DNA of 64,000 nt from Klebsormidium nitens (lineage: Eukaryota > Streptophyta > Klebsormidiophyceae > Klebsormidiales > Klebsormidiaceae): assembly GCA_000708835.1 (NCBI GenBank), contig DF237008.1, positions 1 to 64,000 of the forward strand, in the 5' to 3' direction. This document shows positions 45,863 through 58,300 of the stretch, piece by piece. A program made the position numbers and the translations under genes. The notes beneath the pieces are model-generated. The model ran no database searches, was not told the origin of the DNA, and was given only the letters and a program-made list of their open reading frames with translations. Positions within the stretch are counted from its first letter, which is position 1; each line of letters starts with the position of its first letter.

Positions 45863-48371
45863 CTACGAGTCATCGTCGCTCCCCGAGCTGCCGTCGTCAT
45901 CTCCGTCGTCATCGTCGTCGTCCTCGTCGTCATCATCGTCATCGCTGTCGTCATCGCTGCCGGACCCGGAGCTGTGCCCGCTGTCGCTCGAGCTCTCCAC
46001 CAACCCGCTCTTCACTCGCGTCGACGCCGAGGCCTTCGGCCGGGGGGGCGCCTCCGGCCGCGCCTCCTCCTCCTCGTAAATGATCTCTTCGACGATCTCC
46101 TCGACAACCTCCTCCTCTTCGATGTGCTCCACGTCAGCAGGCGCCGGGTCTGCCCTGACAGAGCTTTCGGGCGGCTTTTCTGCTTTTTTACCGGCTTTCG
46201 AGGGCTTTGGTCCTGGGGCTTCCGTCGCGCCCGGTTTTCGTTTCCCGGAGGGTCGTTCGGGGGGGTGCTTTTGGCTTGTCGGACCCTTGCCGCCTGCCAA
46301 CAAAGAAAGACGTGTCAGGAAGGGGACCCGGAGAAAACTAAGTATGGCTGCACGCGGCTCTGAGACACAATCCTGAGATGCTATGAAGCCAATGTTTCGC
46401 CTGAGCGCCCTTTTGCAGCTCTTTGCTCAACCCGCAAGTGTGGCAGCCCTTGTGCTGCCAGAATGCCCATTCAAAGCGGACTATAGCAACTGGGTTGGAT
46501 CCTGGACAAAGACTCCCTGGATCTTTATGCACTCCTTTGCTGGTGAAGTGGGCGTTATGATGTCAGCAGCAGAGCCCGCCTACATTATCGGGAATTAACA
46601 TATGAGTCGCTCGAGTCAAAGTAGCTCGCGCCATCCACGTTGTACTGACGAATCGGACGGCAAGAAGCGCAGCGGTGAATCGCACCTTGCTTCGGTCCCT
46701 TCTTGCCGACTTCCGGCCTCTCTTCCTGCTCCCCATCGCTTTTCGCCCCGCCGCCGCCGTCCCTCTCCTGTACTGGCGAGTCTATCCTTTCCGCTTCAAC
46801 CGCCGCCCCGCCCTGCCTCTCCGCTCCCGCTGACGTCATCCCCCCGCCGCTCTGCTGCTTGATGTGCCGCAGACTGCCTATGCTGCGAGCTAGCTTCTCG
46901 ATCGTGAAGCTCTCTCCGTCGAAGAAGAGGACCGCCTCTAGTTCTTTGCAAGGTTCGGCTTTGCCCTGAAAGACGAAGTTGGGCTTCCCAGCGGCCGGGG
47001 GGTGGAACTCCATTGTGACCTCGTTGTCGCCGCTGATGTGGAGCGAGCCGGAGGTGGAGCTGCGAACAGATGCCGGCTTGAAGGTGTCTGCACAGAAAGA
47101 TTGTCTGATAGCTTTTATTGCAGTTGCCAACAGGTGGTGGAAACTCGAAAGAGGAGCGGGATGGAGCTTCGAAGGGATGCCAGCTTGAGAAAACATGGAA
47201 AACAGACGTTTCCGTTATTAGCTCCGCCTCATTTCGATCCACAAAGAAGAGATGACAAAGGAACGAGAAGCGAGGTGGAGCTCCGAACAGATGCCGTCTT
47301 AAAGGTGTTTTGCACAGACGAGACATTTGGCCAACTTCAGATCCACAAACTAAAGAAACGGAGGCGGACAGGAAGCAAGGTGGAGCTCGAGAGACATTCA
47401 CTGCTCCTTCATCTGGTTTCTTCCAAAGAACGGAAAGGAGAAGCCAAGGAGAAGACATATGAGGATCCATTGGACAACCTCCTGGTTTTAGCAGCCATTG
47501 ACTGTTACAGTCTTTCAAGTGCTTCTGATCAAGATTTGGGGATACGAAAGAAACGAGAAGCGAGACGGACCCTCGAAGGCTGCTGGCTTGACATTGTCCG
47601 CACAGAGAGACGTCCGCATTCCGATACATTCAATAAGAGAAAGAAAATTAGAGAGCAAGAAGCGAGATGCAAGAAGCGAGATGGAGACTGGAACGGGGCA
47701 ACGCAGGGAAGCGTTTGCAAAGACAAGATGGTGATTGACTTTCAAGTGCACGCTAGGCTTGAAAAAGCTTGCAGGAGTCCACACAGTAAATGGCGTCAGG
47801 GTCTACATTGATATCTCAACATCGTGCCGGGGCACTCCGCAAGTTTGAGACATTTTCTTTCATCATCCGCCAACCCCTGGGTACTTGAAATATTGCATGA
47901 AGTTTGGTCCAGACAGTCAGCAACTAAGGTTGTGGTAAGGATACCCCACAGGCAAGAAGGAGCAACCACGGTGCATTCTTTACAAGGCACATGAAGTGAT
48001 GCGTTGTAGCAAACCTTTTTGTTTCTGGAAAGGGCCCATCTGCAAGGGCATGGGTTGATCGAAACACGATGCACTCCATTTCCTCGTAAAGGTGCACAAA
48101 AGACACCTATTCGATTGGTTTCTGAGAGCTGGGCCTTGGTCAGGTCATTTGACAATGAAAACTTGGACCGGATCGACCAGCGGTGATATGCAAACAAAGT
48201 GCAAGGTGACAAAAAGGGCGTTGCGTGGAAGCACTTTAAGCTGTGTGGCTACTCACAGCGCATCGTGTACAGGCGGTCGCCAGAGCTTCCGGCAAGCGTT
48301 GAACCGAGTGTTACAGGATACCACCTCTCCGGCTCCACCTTCGGTCCAACGTCCTCCTGCTTTTCCGTCAT
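45863..48371 (-). CDS. EAF: EAF-family RNA polymerase II transcription elongation factor
   Basis: Three exons: 48371-48257, 47087-46686, 46293-45863, phases 1 and 1; 315 residues. The EAF N-terminal domain is complete: RWYPVTLGSTLAGSSGDRL, YTMRYTFKPASV (spanning intron 1), SGDNEVTMEFHPP, GKPNFVFQGK, ELEAVLFFDGESFTIEKL and ARSIGSLRHIK. The order and wording are close to the Arabidopsis EAF homologue (At1g71080, from memory). In animals EAF binds ELL and stimulates elongation by Pol II in the nucleus. The C-terminal half is disordered, Lys/Pro-rich and then extremely acidic (runs of Asp/Glu/Ser), typical of transactivation tails. The Met start is the first ATG of exon 1 and gives MTEKQEDVG. The gene is head-to-head with PNPase. 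Intron 1 carries exon echoes. Confidence 0.9.
47140..47700 (-). repeat. four to five exon-edge echoes of EAF exon 2 (5' side) in intron 1
   Basis: The exon 2 start (plus strand GGAGGTGGAGCTGCGAACAG, then ATGCCGGCTTGAAGGTGT) recurs at about 47153-47195, 47261-47322, 47370-47402, 47550-47610 and faintly 47658-47695. The 47261-47322 copy is best: it keeps the frame (ACC TTT AAG .. GCA TCT GTT), but its acceptor AG has become AA. Confidence 0.75.
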
Positions 48372-49380
48372 CCTGCCACTAAACCGTTTCCTTTCACTAT
48401 CACCGCAACTTTTTGTTCAGAATGCCTTCACAAACCTTCTTACGATCCAGGCGTGTAGCAGGAATCCGCTCAAACACCCGCTCACAAGATGCGGCGATAT
48501 CCCAAGGTTGCTGCCAATCTCGGAAGGATGCGATAAGAAAGCTAAAGATCAATTCAGACAGCGAGCGTGCAGACCCACGCAATGGCGACCTGACACGGCG
48601 CCAAGGACATGGTTGGGGCTGGAGTGGTTCGAAACTGACGTGAGAAGTTCAGCACATGTATTCAAGAATGAGAAATTGAAAAGTGAGACAGAGCTGAGAG
48701 GGTATCTCAAGCTCCTTTCCTGAAAAGTTGCAACCTGAATGGAGTTTGATCAGTTTTCTGCTGCACACCTCTGGCCCTAGCAACATGGACTGGGTTAAGG
48801 TTGAACCGAGAATTGGTGCATGTATTAAACCAGCTTCAATCCTCTCCGTTTAGTCCCGAACCTGCTTTTCATGTGGCTGGAACCCGCCGCTTGATGGATA
48901 GAAATTTCGAGTGATCTGTAAGAACGACCAGGTTTTGCAGTGCTCTGCAAGCAAAACGCAAATTGCAGTGCTCTGGTTAGTCTGCAAGCGAAACGCAAAT
49001 TATCTGTCTGAACAGCTCGGACTCGGAGGCGGAGTCAAAGCTGCTGCTTTGAGGAAGATGGCTCGGCTGGAAGGACGGTAGGGAGGGAAGCTGGGGAAGC
49101 AAAGCGCAGTGTGGCACCACCCACCCAGAGCAGCTGGAAAGGGAGAGAGTGCAGTGAGTGGTGCATGATTGTGCAGGGCGTCGTGTCAAAGGCCAGGGCG
49201 GTGCAGCAGGGAGGCTAACAAACCCACCATTGATCAAGTAACGCTCCTTTGGTGGTGGCATCCGGCAATTGTTAAAAAGTCGGCCGCCGAGCTCTCGATC
49301 AGACGACTCCGCGGTGGCAGAGCGCTTATGCAGTCCATGTGAACTAGCCGTGTGGGCAAGCAATGCAGTGAGCTCTTGCG
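48372..49380. promoter_or_regulatory. shared divergent promoter region, EAF / PNPase
   Basis: About 1.0 kb between two outward-facing ATGs. No coding exon recognised. A GCAAATTGCAGTGCTCTG-like string is duplicated near 48936-48975. The promoter role is positional inference. Confidence 0.4.
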
Positions 49381-52300
49381 ATGGCGGCATCCTCTGCATG
49401 CCTGGGGCTGCAGCCCTCCTGCTCTGTGCCAAGGAGTGCCGCACGAGCGGCGTGTAACAATGTGGGGGAGAATTCTGCTTCAGGGTTTTATTCGCCACAC
49501 CCTGCGATCAAGGATCCCCTGTCAGTAGACGTTCACCGGGTCACGCGCCGTTTCTCAAGCCAGGCACGGCTTTGCATGTACAGAAATGATCGATCATCAA
49601 ACGCCCAGAGTTTGAGAATACCAAGACCCCTGCGGAGCTCTCATTTTTGGGGCATGCAAAACAGCCTATCAAGGCCAGCTCAAAACCCGCCACCCGCCCA
49701 TCGCACTCTTGCAATTGCCAATGAAGCGAGCGCCGCAGAAACTCTTCCTCAGGAACGAACCAAGCTGCTCTCTCCCAAGAGCATCACAGTCCCCCTCGGC
49801 GACCGCACCATTACCATCGAGACAGGCCGCATGGGCCGCCAGGCCAACGGTGCGGTCACTGTAACCGACGGCGAGACCGTCTTGTATTGCACGGCCTGCG
49901 CGGACAACCGCCCTTCCGAGCCGGCCGACTTCGCACCTCTCAGCGTCCACTACCAAGAGCGGTTCAGCGCGGCAGGGCGAACCACCGGAGGGTTTATCAA
50001 GCGGGAGGGTCGGCCGAGAGACAACGAGGTTTTGGTGTCAAGGTTGGTCGACAGGCCGCTCCGACCGATGTGCGACAAGGGGTTCAATTACGAGACGCAG
50101 GTGCTGGTGTGGGTGTTGAGTTATGATACGGAGCACATGCCGGAGCCGCTTGCGATCTTGGCGGCGGGCGCGGCGCTCGCGATTTCGGACATTCCGACCA
50201 AAAAGGCGGTGGCCGGGGTCAGGGTGGGGATGAGTGGTGAGGGGTGGTTGTTTCATTCTTGTCAGGAAACTGTTCTTGAGCCAATGTTAGACTTGCGGCC
50301 TTGGGGTATATTTCTTTGATTTTGTATGCTCGCATGACTTCTTCATCAACATCCGTGTTTTGCCCTTTCGGTTGGCACTGACTTTTATCAACTGGTTCTC
50401 ATGTGGTGAAATGGCTTTGATGGCGCCCATTCTGGTGGCAGGAAGTCCCGTATAAGTTGATATGTGGTATTCCCAGAGAAGTTCATTACATATCCCTTAA
50501 GCTTTGGACTTTAAGAGTGCTCCCGCTTTGAAATGGATCCGAACACTCAGTTTGCTGCCCTCTGCAGAGGACGGCGAGTACATAATCAACCCGACGAAAG
50601 CACAATTGGCGATGTCCAAGCTGGATATGCTGGTGGCAGGCACGGCAGATGCGGTGCTCATGATCGAGGTTAGCCAGCAAGGGCATCGCATTTCTGTCCT
50701 TGGAGGATTCTGCAGTCGCTTTGGATTCATGGTCTCCAAAGTGTCGCAGTTGACTGTGGGCTGGTAATCCGAGTCTGGTTTGAGTCGGGGTTTGTCCAAC
50801 AACGTTGCAGACGACGAGATTTAGTTGAGTTGGCTTCTGGAGTCAGACCTGAGATTGTACGTAGCAGCTCAAAGAGGACACTGTTGCACTCTTGTAGTTG
50901 TCCCACGTAATCTTGATAGGCCCTTTGAAAAAAGTTCGTTGTGCTATCAACATTCTCTCTTGCCATCAAGTCATATGCTTATTAGAGCTCCTCGCTTTGA
51001 TTTCGAGAAGTGTATCTCTATGTCCAGGGTTACTGCGACTGCCTCACCGAAGAGCAGACCTTGGCAGCGGTGAAAGCAGGCCAGGTGCGTTGCGTTGTAC
51101 ATGGCCTTTCACGCGACTTTGCTGTGGCTTTGTTGGCCATGCCTGCATGTTGCTTGCACCAGTCTCAAGGACGTGTCACCTCATGAAGCATTTTTGCTTC
51201 CTTCGTAGCAAGTCAGACGAGGGCTTTGCAACCAAAACTGTCTCCAAGAATATAATCATTGAGGCTCGCACTGCTCCGAAATGAGAACATGTTGTGCGGG
51301 GTGTGTAACGCGCAAGTCGGATCAGTAGGGTGCTTTGGCGACTCAAGTAGCGTCTGGAAAATTGTCACTTGTGAGGGGCGGAAGTGTGGCTCTATCTTGT
51401 GACTTGGTTTCGTGCTTCGCGCGTAGGACGCGTTGAGCGGGGTCTGCAATGCGATTGAGGAGTGGGCTAAGGAGGTGGGAAAGCCCAAAATGTGGGACAA
51501 GGTGGGGCGACCACCAGAGGGGCTGGAGGAGATGCTCGAGGTGAGGCCCCTGCCGCTCGGTTCTAATCCCTGGAGTGGAGAACCATGTTTGCATTGGTTG
51601 CGTGCTCATGTTTGTCACTAATGTTACAATGTCAATGGGAAAAGCAGGCGAAAGAGCCAGCCGGTTTGACCTCATGAGCGACCGCTCTCTCTGAAGCCCC
51701 GTCAAAGGCCTGAATTGCTGGGTCAAGTATTTCCCTTGAATCCCTTGATCATTATTCAACCTGCTCTGGGGCTCGTTTGTGACGTGTAGTACTAGTAACT
51801 CTGGCGGGGAAGCTTTTCTAATCCTTCTAGGCTTCTCTGAAAAACACTTACTACAGGCTGCATCGAGGGTCCAGTCGGCTCTCAGGTTCCGTCCCTTTGC
51901 CGGGCACGTTAAGAACTTTCCTTGTGTACTTGACATCAAGCAAAATGGTGCGCACGCAGAGACTGGTGGGCGCTGATCTGGACAAGGTGCTGCGCATTTC
52001 CAAGAAGCAAGAGCGGGGGGCGCGTGTAGCGGAGATCGGGGAAAGGGCCCTGTCGGTGTTGACTGAGAAAGGCCGAGCCGAACTGGTGAGCCGGAGTTCG
52101 TCCGCCCGCTGTTCTGCACGGCCTCTTGGGATGAGTGTTGCGAAGGGGGTGCATAGGCAAGGAGGCTTGTTATCAAAGAAAGCGGGGTATGCCAGCGGTG
52201 TGCATCTTCCTTCATTACGCATTTGTTAGGCTTCCTTACGTGGCAGGCCGTCTGCTTCGTCCCTGTTCTACCGGTTGCCTTTTCCGGCCCCTCCGTTTCT

Positions 52301-55300
52301 TGCCCAATCTTTTGGGACCTTTTTCACCCCGTCCGTTCTGTCTCAATCCTTTCGAACCCATGCGAGAACCTTCAAGCAAGATCTAGCGTTTCCTTTAAGC
52401 CCTCTGTGGCAATCTTTTCTGCTCGTCTTCCTTTGGTGCCAAGACTGCTGCCTGAGCAGCGTTCCGTGTTGAACCCTCGGAGCCCCTCTGATGGATCCTT
52501 GCTGTTTGCCTTCTCTCATGTTTCGAAAGGTGCTCCAAATGTTTCTCATCTTCTCGAACCTTGCCACTTGAGCTGGCCCAGTCAATGCCGAATAGAAGAT
52601 CTGAGCCGTTCAATTTTCGGGTGTGCTGATCGAATCTCTGTTACCACCTCCCATCCATCTCAAACAGGCCGTTGCGTCTCGAAAGCGTGCTGTTGCAAAC
52701 TATCACGGCGGGACATCTCTTGAATTCCGCATATCGACTCATCTGTCAATATTTCTCGCATACCCCCCTCGTTCCTTGGAACACGCAATTGTGTTTCGCA
52801 AACACTCACATCGGACATCTTCATAGTCGCATAAGCGATGCTCTCAACCGAACCCCGCACCGCGCAGAAGTCCGCAGAGAGCGACAGCGACGACGAGGAC
52901 ATCTACCCCGGCGAGGATGACGTCATCGACCTGTCGGCTGACGAGAGCGAGGAGCCGGTGCTGCCGGACGCGGTGGTCGCCGGACGGCGGCCGAAGGTGT
53001 ACGATCCGGACGCCGTGAAGCAGGCGTTCAAGGAGCTGAACTCGCGGGTGCTGCGGCGGATCGTGGTGCAGGAGAACCGGCGGAGCGACGGGCGCAGTAC
53101 GACGGTGAGTATGTCTCCGGTCCTGACAATAACCCATCTTTGCCGTTTATTCTTGGTTTCGTTTGGTGACCCCAAATCGCGGGTGCTGCGGCGGATTGTG
53201 GTCCAGGACGACCGGCGGAGCGGCGGACGGAGTACGACTGTGAGAATCATACGGCCATCGTTGCTCACTTTCGCTTTGCCAAAGCGGGACTTTCTTGGGG
53301 CCCTCGCCAGTCAGTCCCCTTTTGCAGGAGGTACGGTCTATTGAGTGCTCTGCCAAACTGTTGCCGCGCATCCACGGCAGCGCACTCTTCCGCTGGCGCT
53401 GACCCCTCCCTTTATGCTCTCTCAAGTCAACCTTTTGCTTCCAAGGGCGTCAGCATACGGGAGTCAGTGTGACGCCCTTGGACGACCTTTCCCATCCACT
53501 TTCAGATCAAATCTGCATTGTTTCCACTCTGCAGGAGATATGCCCCAATTGAGTGCTCGCGAACCTGTTGCCGCGTGTCCATGGAAGCGCAGGTTTTGGC
53601 GGCGCTGGCTCCCTCTTTTGCTTGCCCTCTTCAGCTTATCTCTTCGCAGGACGTTTTCGGCGCCCTGCCTAAGCCTGATCGGTACCCAAATGTTTTAGTG
53701 ACTTTCAATCTGCAGGAGGTACGGCCCATCCGCGAACCTGTTACCGCGCATCCAAGCCGCGCACTTTTCCACATGCGCTGACTCCCTTTCTTCATGCTCT
53801 TACAAGCCGTGCTTTTGCTCCGCAAAGGGAGTCAATGTAGGGAGTCAGCGTGACTCCTTCGACCGACCTTTCGGATTGATTCTAGAGCAAGATCGTTCTT
53901 CTCTCCACTCTGCAGGAGGTACGGCCCATTGAGTGCTCCGCAAACCTGTTGCCTCGGGTTCACGGCAGCGCGCTGTTCACGCGCGGGGAGACGCAGGCGC
54001 TGGCGGTGGTGACGATTGGCGGCGAGGACATGGCGCAGAAGCAGGACAACATGCAGGGGCAGCAGGCGGACCGCTTCTACCTCCAGGTAAGCTCGGACAA
54101 ACAGTTTGATTCACAGAGTGTTTTGAAGCTCTGGTCTTAGGATTCTACTTGTCAGAGGGTTGTATGGGTTACGGCTGTTGAGGGGGACTTGGCGCAGAAG
54201 CAGGACAACATGCAGGGTGGGCAGGCACGACCGCTTCTACCTCCAAGGCAGCCAGGAGAACCAGTTGTAATCCTAGGGCGTTTCGACTTTCTTGGATCGG
54301 ATTTTTTATGTCCAGTTGTTCGTGCGGTTAAGAGTTTTGGAAGGACATGGCGCGATAGCACAACATGCAGGGGCAGCAGGCCGACCGCTTCTACATTTGG
54401 GTTAGCAGAAGTTTCGAAATGTCAAAACGCCCGAAACCTGAAAAGCCACAGAGCTATATTCAAGGCTAAGGACTGTTAACTGGAGGAGTCAGCATTTCCG
54501 AATTTCGGATGTCTTGATACCAGGTAGCATCCTCGTCGTATTGTAAACAGACGTGCTGGACGATTTTGATGCCACCTTCGGCCAAGCCAGAGCCGAGGAG
54601 GACTTTGAGCCGTTTTTCTGCCGATTTGTCAATTGGGCGCGAACCCCACTCATTCGGTAGGCCGATCGGCTCGCCCCTGTCTTCGCAAGGGAATCTTGAT
54701 TGCTGGAGCTTATCGTCCAGCACCCCCCTCACCCACTTATATGCATTTGCTCTCCGACTTGATTTCTGTCGACTAGCCTTACTGCTACTTAACGCATGTT
54801 TCCGATCCCTTCTCCAGTACAACTTTCCCCCCTCCTCCGTTGGCGAGACCAAGCGAGTCGGCGCCCCGGGCCGGCGCGAGATCGGCCACGGCATGCTCGC
54901 GCAGCGGTCGCTAGAACCGGTCCTTCCCCCCCAGCTCAGCTTCCCCTATACGATGCGCGTTGAGAGCACCATCACCGAAAGTAACGGGTCGTCCAGGTGA
55001 GAGGGTCCTTTTGTTCTTAAGTAGGGCTCTTTCGGAAATTTTCACTTTCGAAACGATCTTTTATACCTTCCCTACGGCATGTGAAAGATCGACAACGTTC
55101 TTGTGGGGCGTCAGTAGCCTACTTGAGGAGTGTCATGCTTGCGTTTTCCAGCTGCGAAAGGAGTTGTTTTTCTTGTATACCAAGTTCGATCGAGAAAACG
55201 TGCAAAGCTACCCTCAACTTTAACCCTAACCCTCGTCATCCTCACCAGGATGGCATGGCTTCCATTCGTGGCGGCTGCCTCGCACTCCTGGGCGCAAGCG

Positions 55301-58300
55301 TTCCCCTATCCTCAACCCAAATTTATCCCAACGCGCTCAGCAGTCCTACTTTGCAGGACTCAGCGATAGAAAATCATAAAACCCTGACCCTAAACTTCAC
55401 TTCAACCCTTGTCCTAACCCTACCCTAACCCTCGTCAATTTCTTGCAGCATGGCCTCCGTTTGCGGCGGCTGCCTGGCGCTTTTGGACGCAGGGATCCCC
55501 CTGACGTCAATGGTGGCGGGGGTGGCCATGGGACTGATTCTAGACACTGCGTCAGCAGGAGGAGACGGGCAGCCCATGATTCTTACTGACATTCTGGGGT
55601 CGGAAGATGCGCTGGGAGACATGGACTTCAAAGTTGCAGGCACGGAGGATGCAATCACAGCGTTCCAGGTAGGTCAGAAGAGAATTCCATCGCTCTCGTT
55701 ACTTCGAAGATGACTGCTCAGGAGGGTTCACAACTGAGGGAGTTTGCACTTTGACGTAGCAGGGTATTGAGGATGTCATCAAGGCGTTTCATGTCCGTAA
55801 AAAGGAGTACTTGCGAGGATTACGTGCTCTTGCCCGTTCAGAATACATGGCCACGATCTCTTATCTCATGGTGAACAAGAAAGTCAGAGTCCCGATATGG
55901 TAAGTTGCGGGTACGACGTTCCAGGTTGAGGGGAAGACTGGCGAGAATCGTAAATCTTATTGTCAACAATTCGGGGCCTTCTTCCTTCACATGGCCGCAT
56001 CATTGCGTTTGAGGGGTGCTTGTTGATTTCTGCGACGTTGGACGGACCTCAAGAAAGCGGGAAGCTACCGTGCACGTAACCGCAGCATCACTGGAACCAA
56101 CTTGTCACTCACTGCTAATGGAACGGCGACGAGATGCTGACACACGACTGTTCTGCTGACGTTAGATGGATATCAAGGTGGAGGGGATCACGGTGGACGT
56201 GATGACGAAAGCGCTGGAGCAGGCCAAGGCGGGGCGCAAGCACATTCTGCGCGAGATGAAGGCGTGCGAGCCGCCGCCGCGGGGGCAGCTCTCGTCGTAT
56301 GCGCCGAAGATAGTCAGGCTAAAGGTGAGACGAACCATTTGTCTTTGTCGATCCTTTGTTGGGTCAGCTCTTGCCGCATGCGTCCATCAGCTCTTGTCAC
56401 ATGCGCCAAAAATGGTCCGGAAGGGGAGCTTCCTTGAAAACCTTCTCGTTGAAGATTGGACTTTCGCAGTTCCATTCTCTGAGGCCGGTTGCGTTCCTCA
56501 CGTAAACCAAGACAAGGTCGGGCTGGTAGTTGGCAGCGGTGGCAAGACTTCTCAGGGCTCCGAAACTGTTTTGTCTTGACCAAGACTATGCTTCATTAAA
56601 ACTTTTCCACAGGTGAACCATTCAACATTGGGCTGGTAGTTGGCAGCGGTGGGAAGACGAATCTGAGAACCCGAAAACCCTCTTTTCTCAACCAAGATTA
56701 TCCTTCGTCTCCTAAAACCAAATCTCTCCTCAGGTGGACCAAGATAAGATTGGTCTCGTAGTAGGCAGCGGCGGTAAGACGATCCGCGCAATCATCGAGG
56801 ACTCAGGCGTCGACAATGTGGAGATTTCGGACGAGGGCGTTGTGTCCATTTTGGGCACCGACAGCGACAAGCTTGCGGTCGCAAAGGACCGAATTATGGC
56901 GCTGGTCACCGTTCCAGAGGTTGGGACCGTGTACAGGTACGGTACATCTTTTGTATTTGGCGTTTTGGGATCTCGCCGTAGTTTTGGAAAGCGTCTTGCT
57001 TGTTTGCGAGTCTAAATATGATTTTAGAATCAGTGGCCTGAAGACTGTGTGCCGACGGAGACAAGCTCGCGCTTGCAAAGGACCGGATCATGGCGCTAGT
57101 CACCGTTCCAGAGGTTGGAACAGTGTACAGGTACGGTACCGGTTTTTGAAGTCAGCTTTTGGGATGAAGACGGGCGCTGATCGGCTTGGGACCACCCCGA
57201 AGAGCGGAAGTCGAATTCCTGAATGCGCGTGCGGACTAATGGAGGAAGCGGTTGGAAAAAGTTGACCGCCAGAGAGTCTAGAAGGACTGCACTACGGCGC
57301 TGTTCACCGTCTGGATCGTAGCTGACGGCTACAGCTATGGTGCTTTTCAAGAGGTCTGCATTACATGAGCAGCCTCCATTTCGGCTCATCAGGTCGCGAA
57401 CGTTTCCGAAAAGCTCGATTTGACGTCCAAAGAAAGTGGGGAAAAGACTGGGGCTTCAAATATGTGGAAGTGAAGCGGCTGGACGATGATCTAGTGCTTC
57501 AATAGGTGCAGGCACTCAGTCCAAGATTGAGGTGTAAGTGCTTTGTAGCCGCATTCACTTTCAACCAGCAAAGCACTTCCAATCCATTCCTGGGCACCCA
57601 CTTGAAGGTTCGTCGACTTTCAAAGTCTTGGTCTGGCAAAGCAATGCGCCACGAGTAGTAGAGAAGGTTATACAACCCGCAACGTCTGTTAGGAGATGCT
57701 TCAGCAAACGCTCAACGTGCCACTACGGGTACACCGGTTTGAACCGTACTAGGTACCGGTACCTTGAAACAAAAGCAACGGTACCGGTATTGTAAAGCCA
57801 AGTACTGAGCACTAACGGAGCGGCGGGCCGCAGGCACTGCCGCCGGCGTATGATAGCTCCCCCCATTGTTTTCGCAGGAACTGCACGGTGCAGGGCGTCG
57901 CTCCATACGGATGCTTCGTGGAGATCGCGCCGGGCAAGCAGGGGCTGGTCCACGTGCGTGAGCTCAGCATGACGCGCATCGAAAACGTGGAAGACCACTT
58001 CAAGGTGGGAACGCGCTCCAGGGCCTGTTCACACCACTTTGTATGTCGGCTTGAGTTCGCTTAAGAAGTTGGTGTAGTTCAAAGACGTTCTGCTTCGCTT
58101 GGAGACTGCACTGGATTGCTTCGAGCGCCCCAGGGTGTCTCAGAGCGATTTCCGGCTTCCGTTTACTTCAGCCGTTGTCTTTTTCCCACCGTTGTAGAGG
58201 CGGAATGGCCGGCCTCAATCCTCGACTCGCACCGTCTCTCTCCTGACCGCTCTCCTCACCTTTTCGTGGATTGTCAGAGTAGTGCAAGTGCTGCTTCTCA

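Noticed and set aside
46796-47629. 277-codon minus frame covering EAF exon 2 and intron 1
   Set aside because: It is in a different frame from the EAF domain and is open only because the exon echoes repeat.
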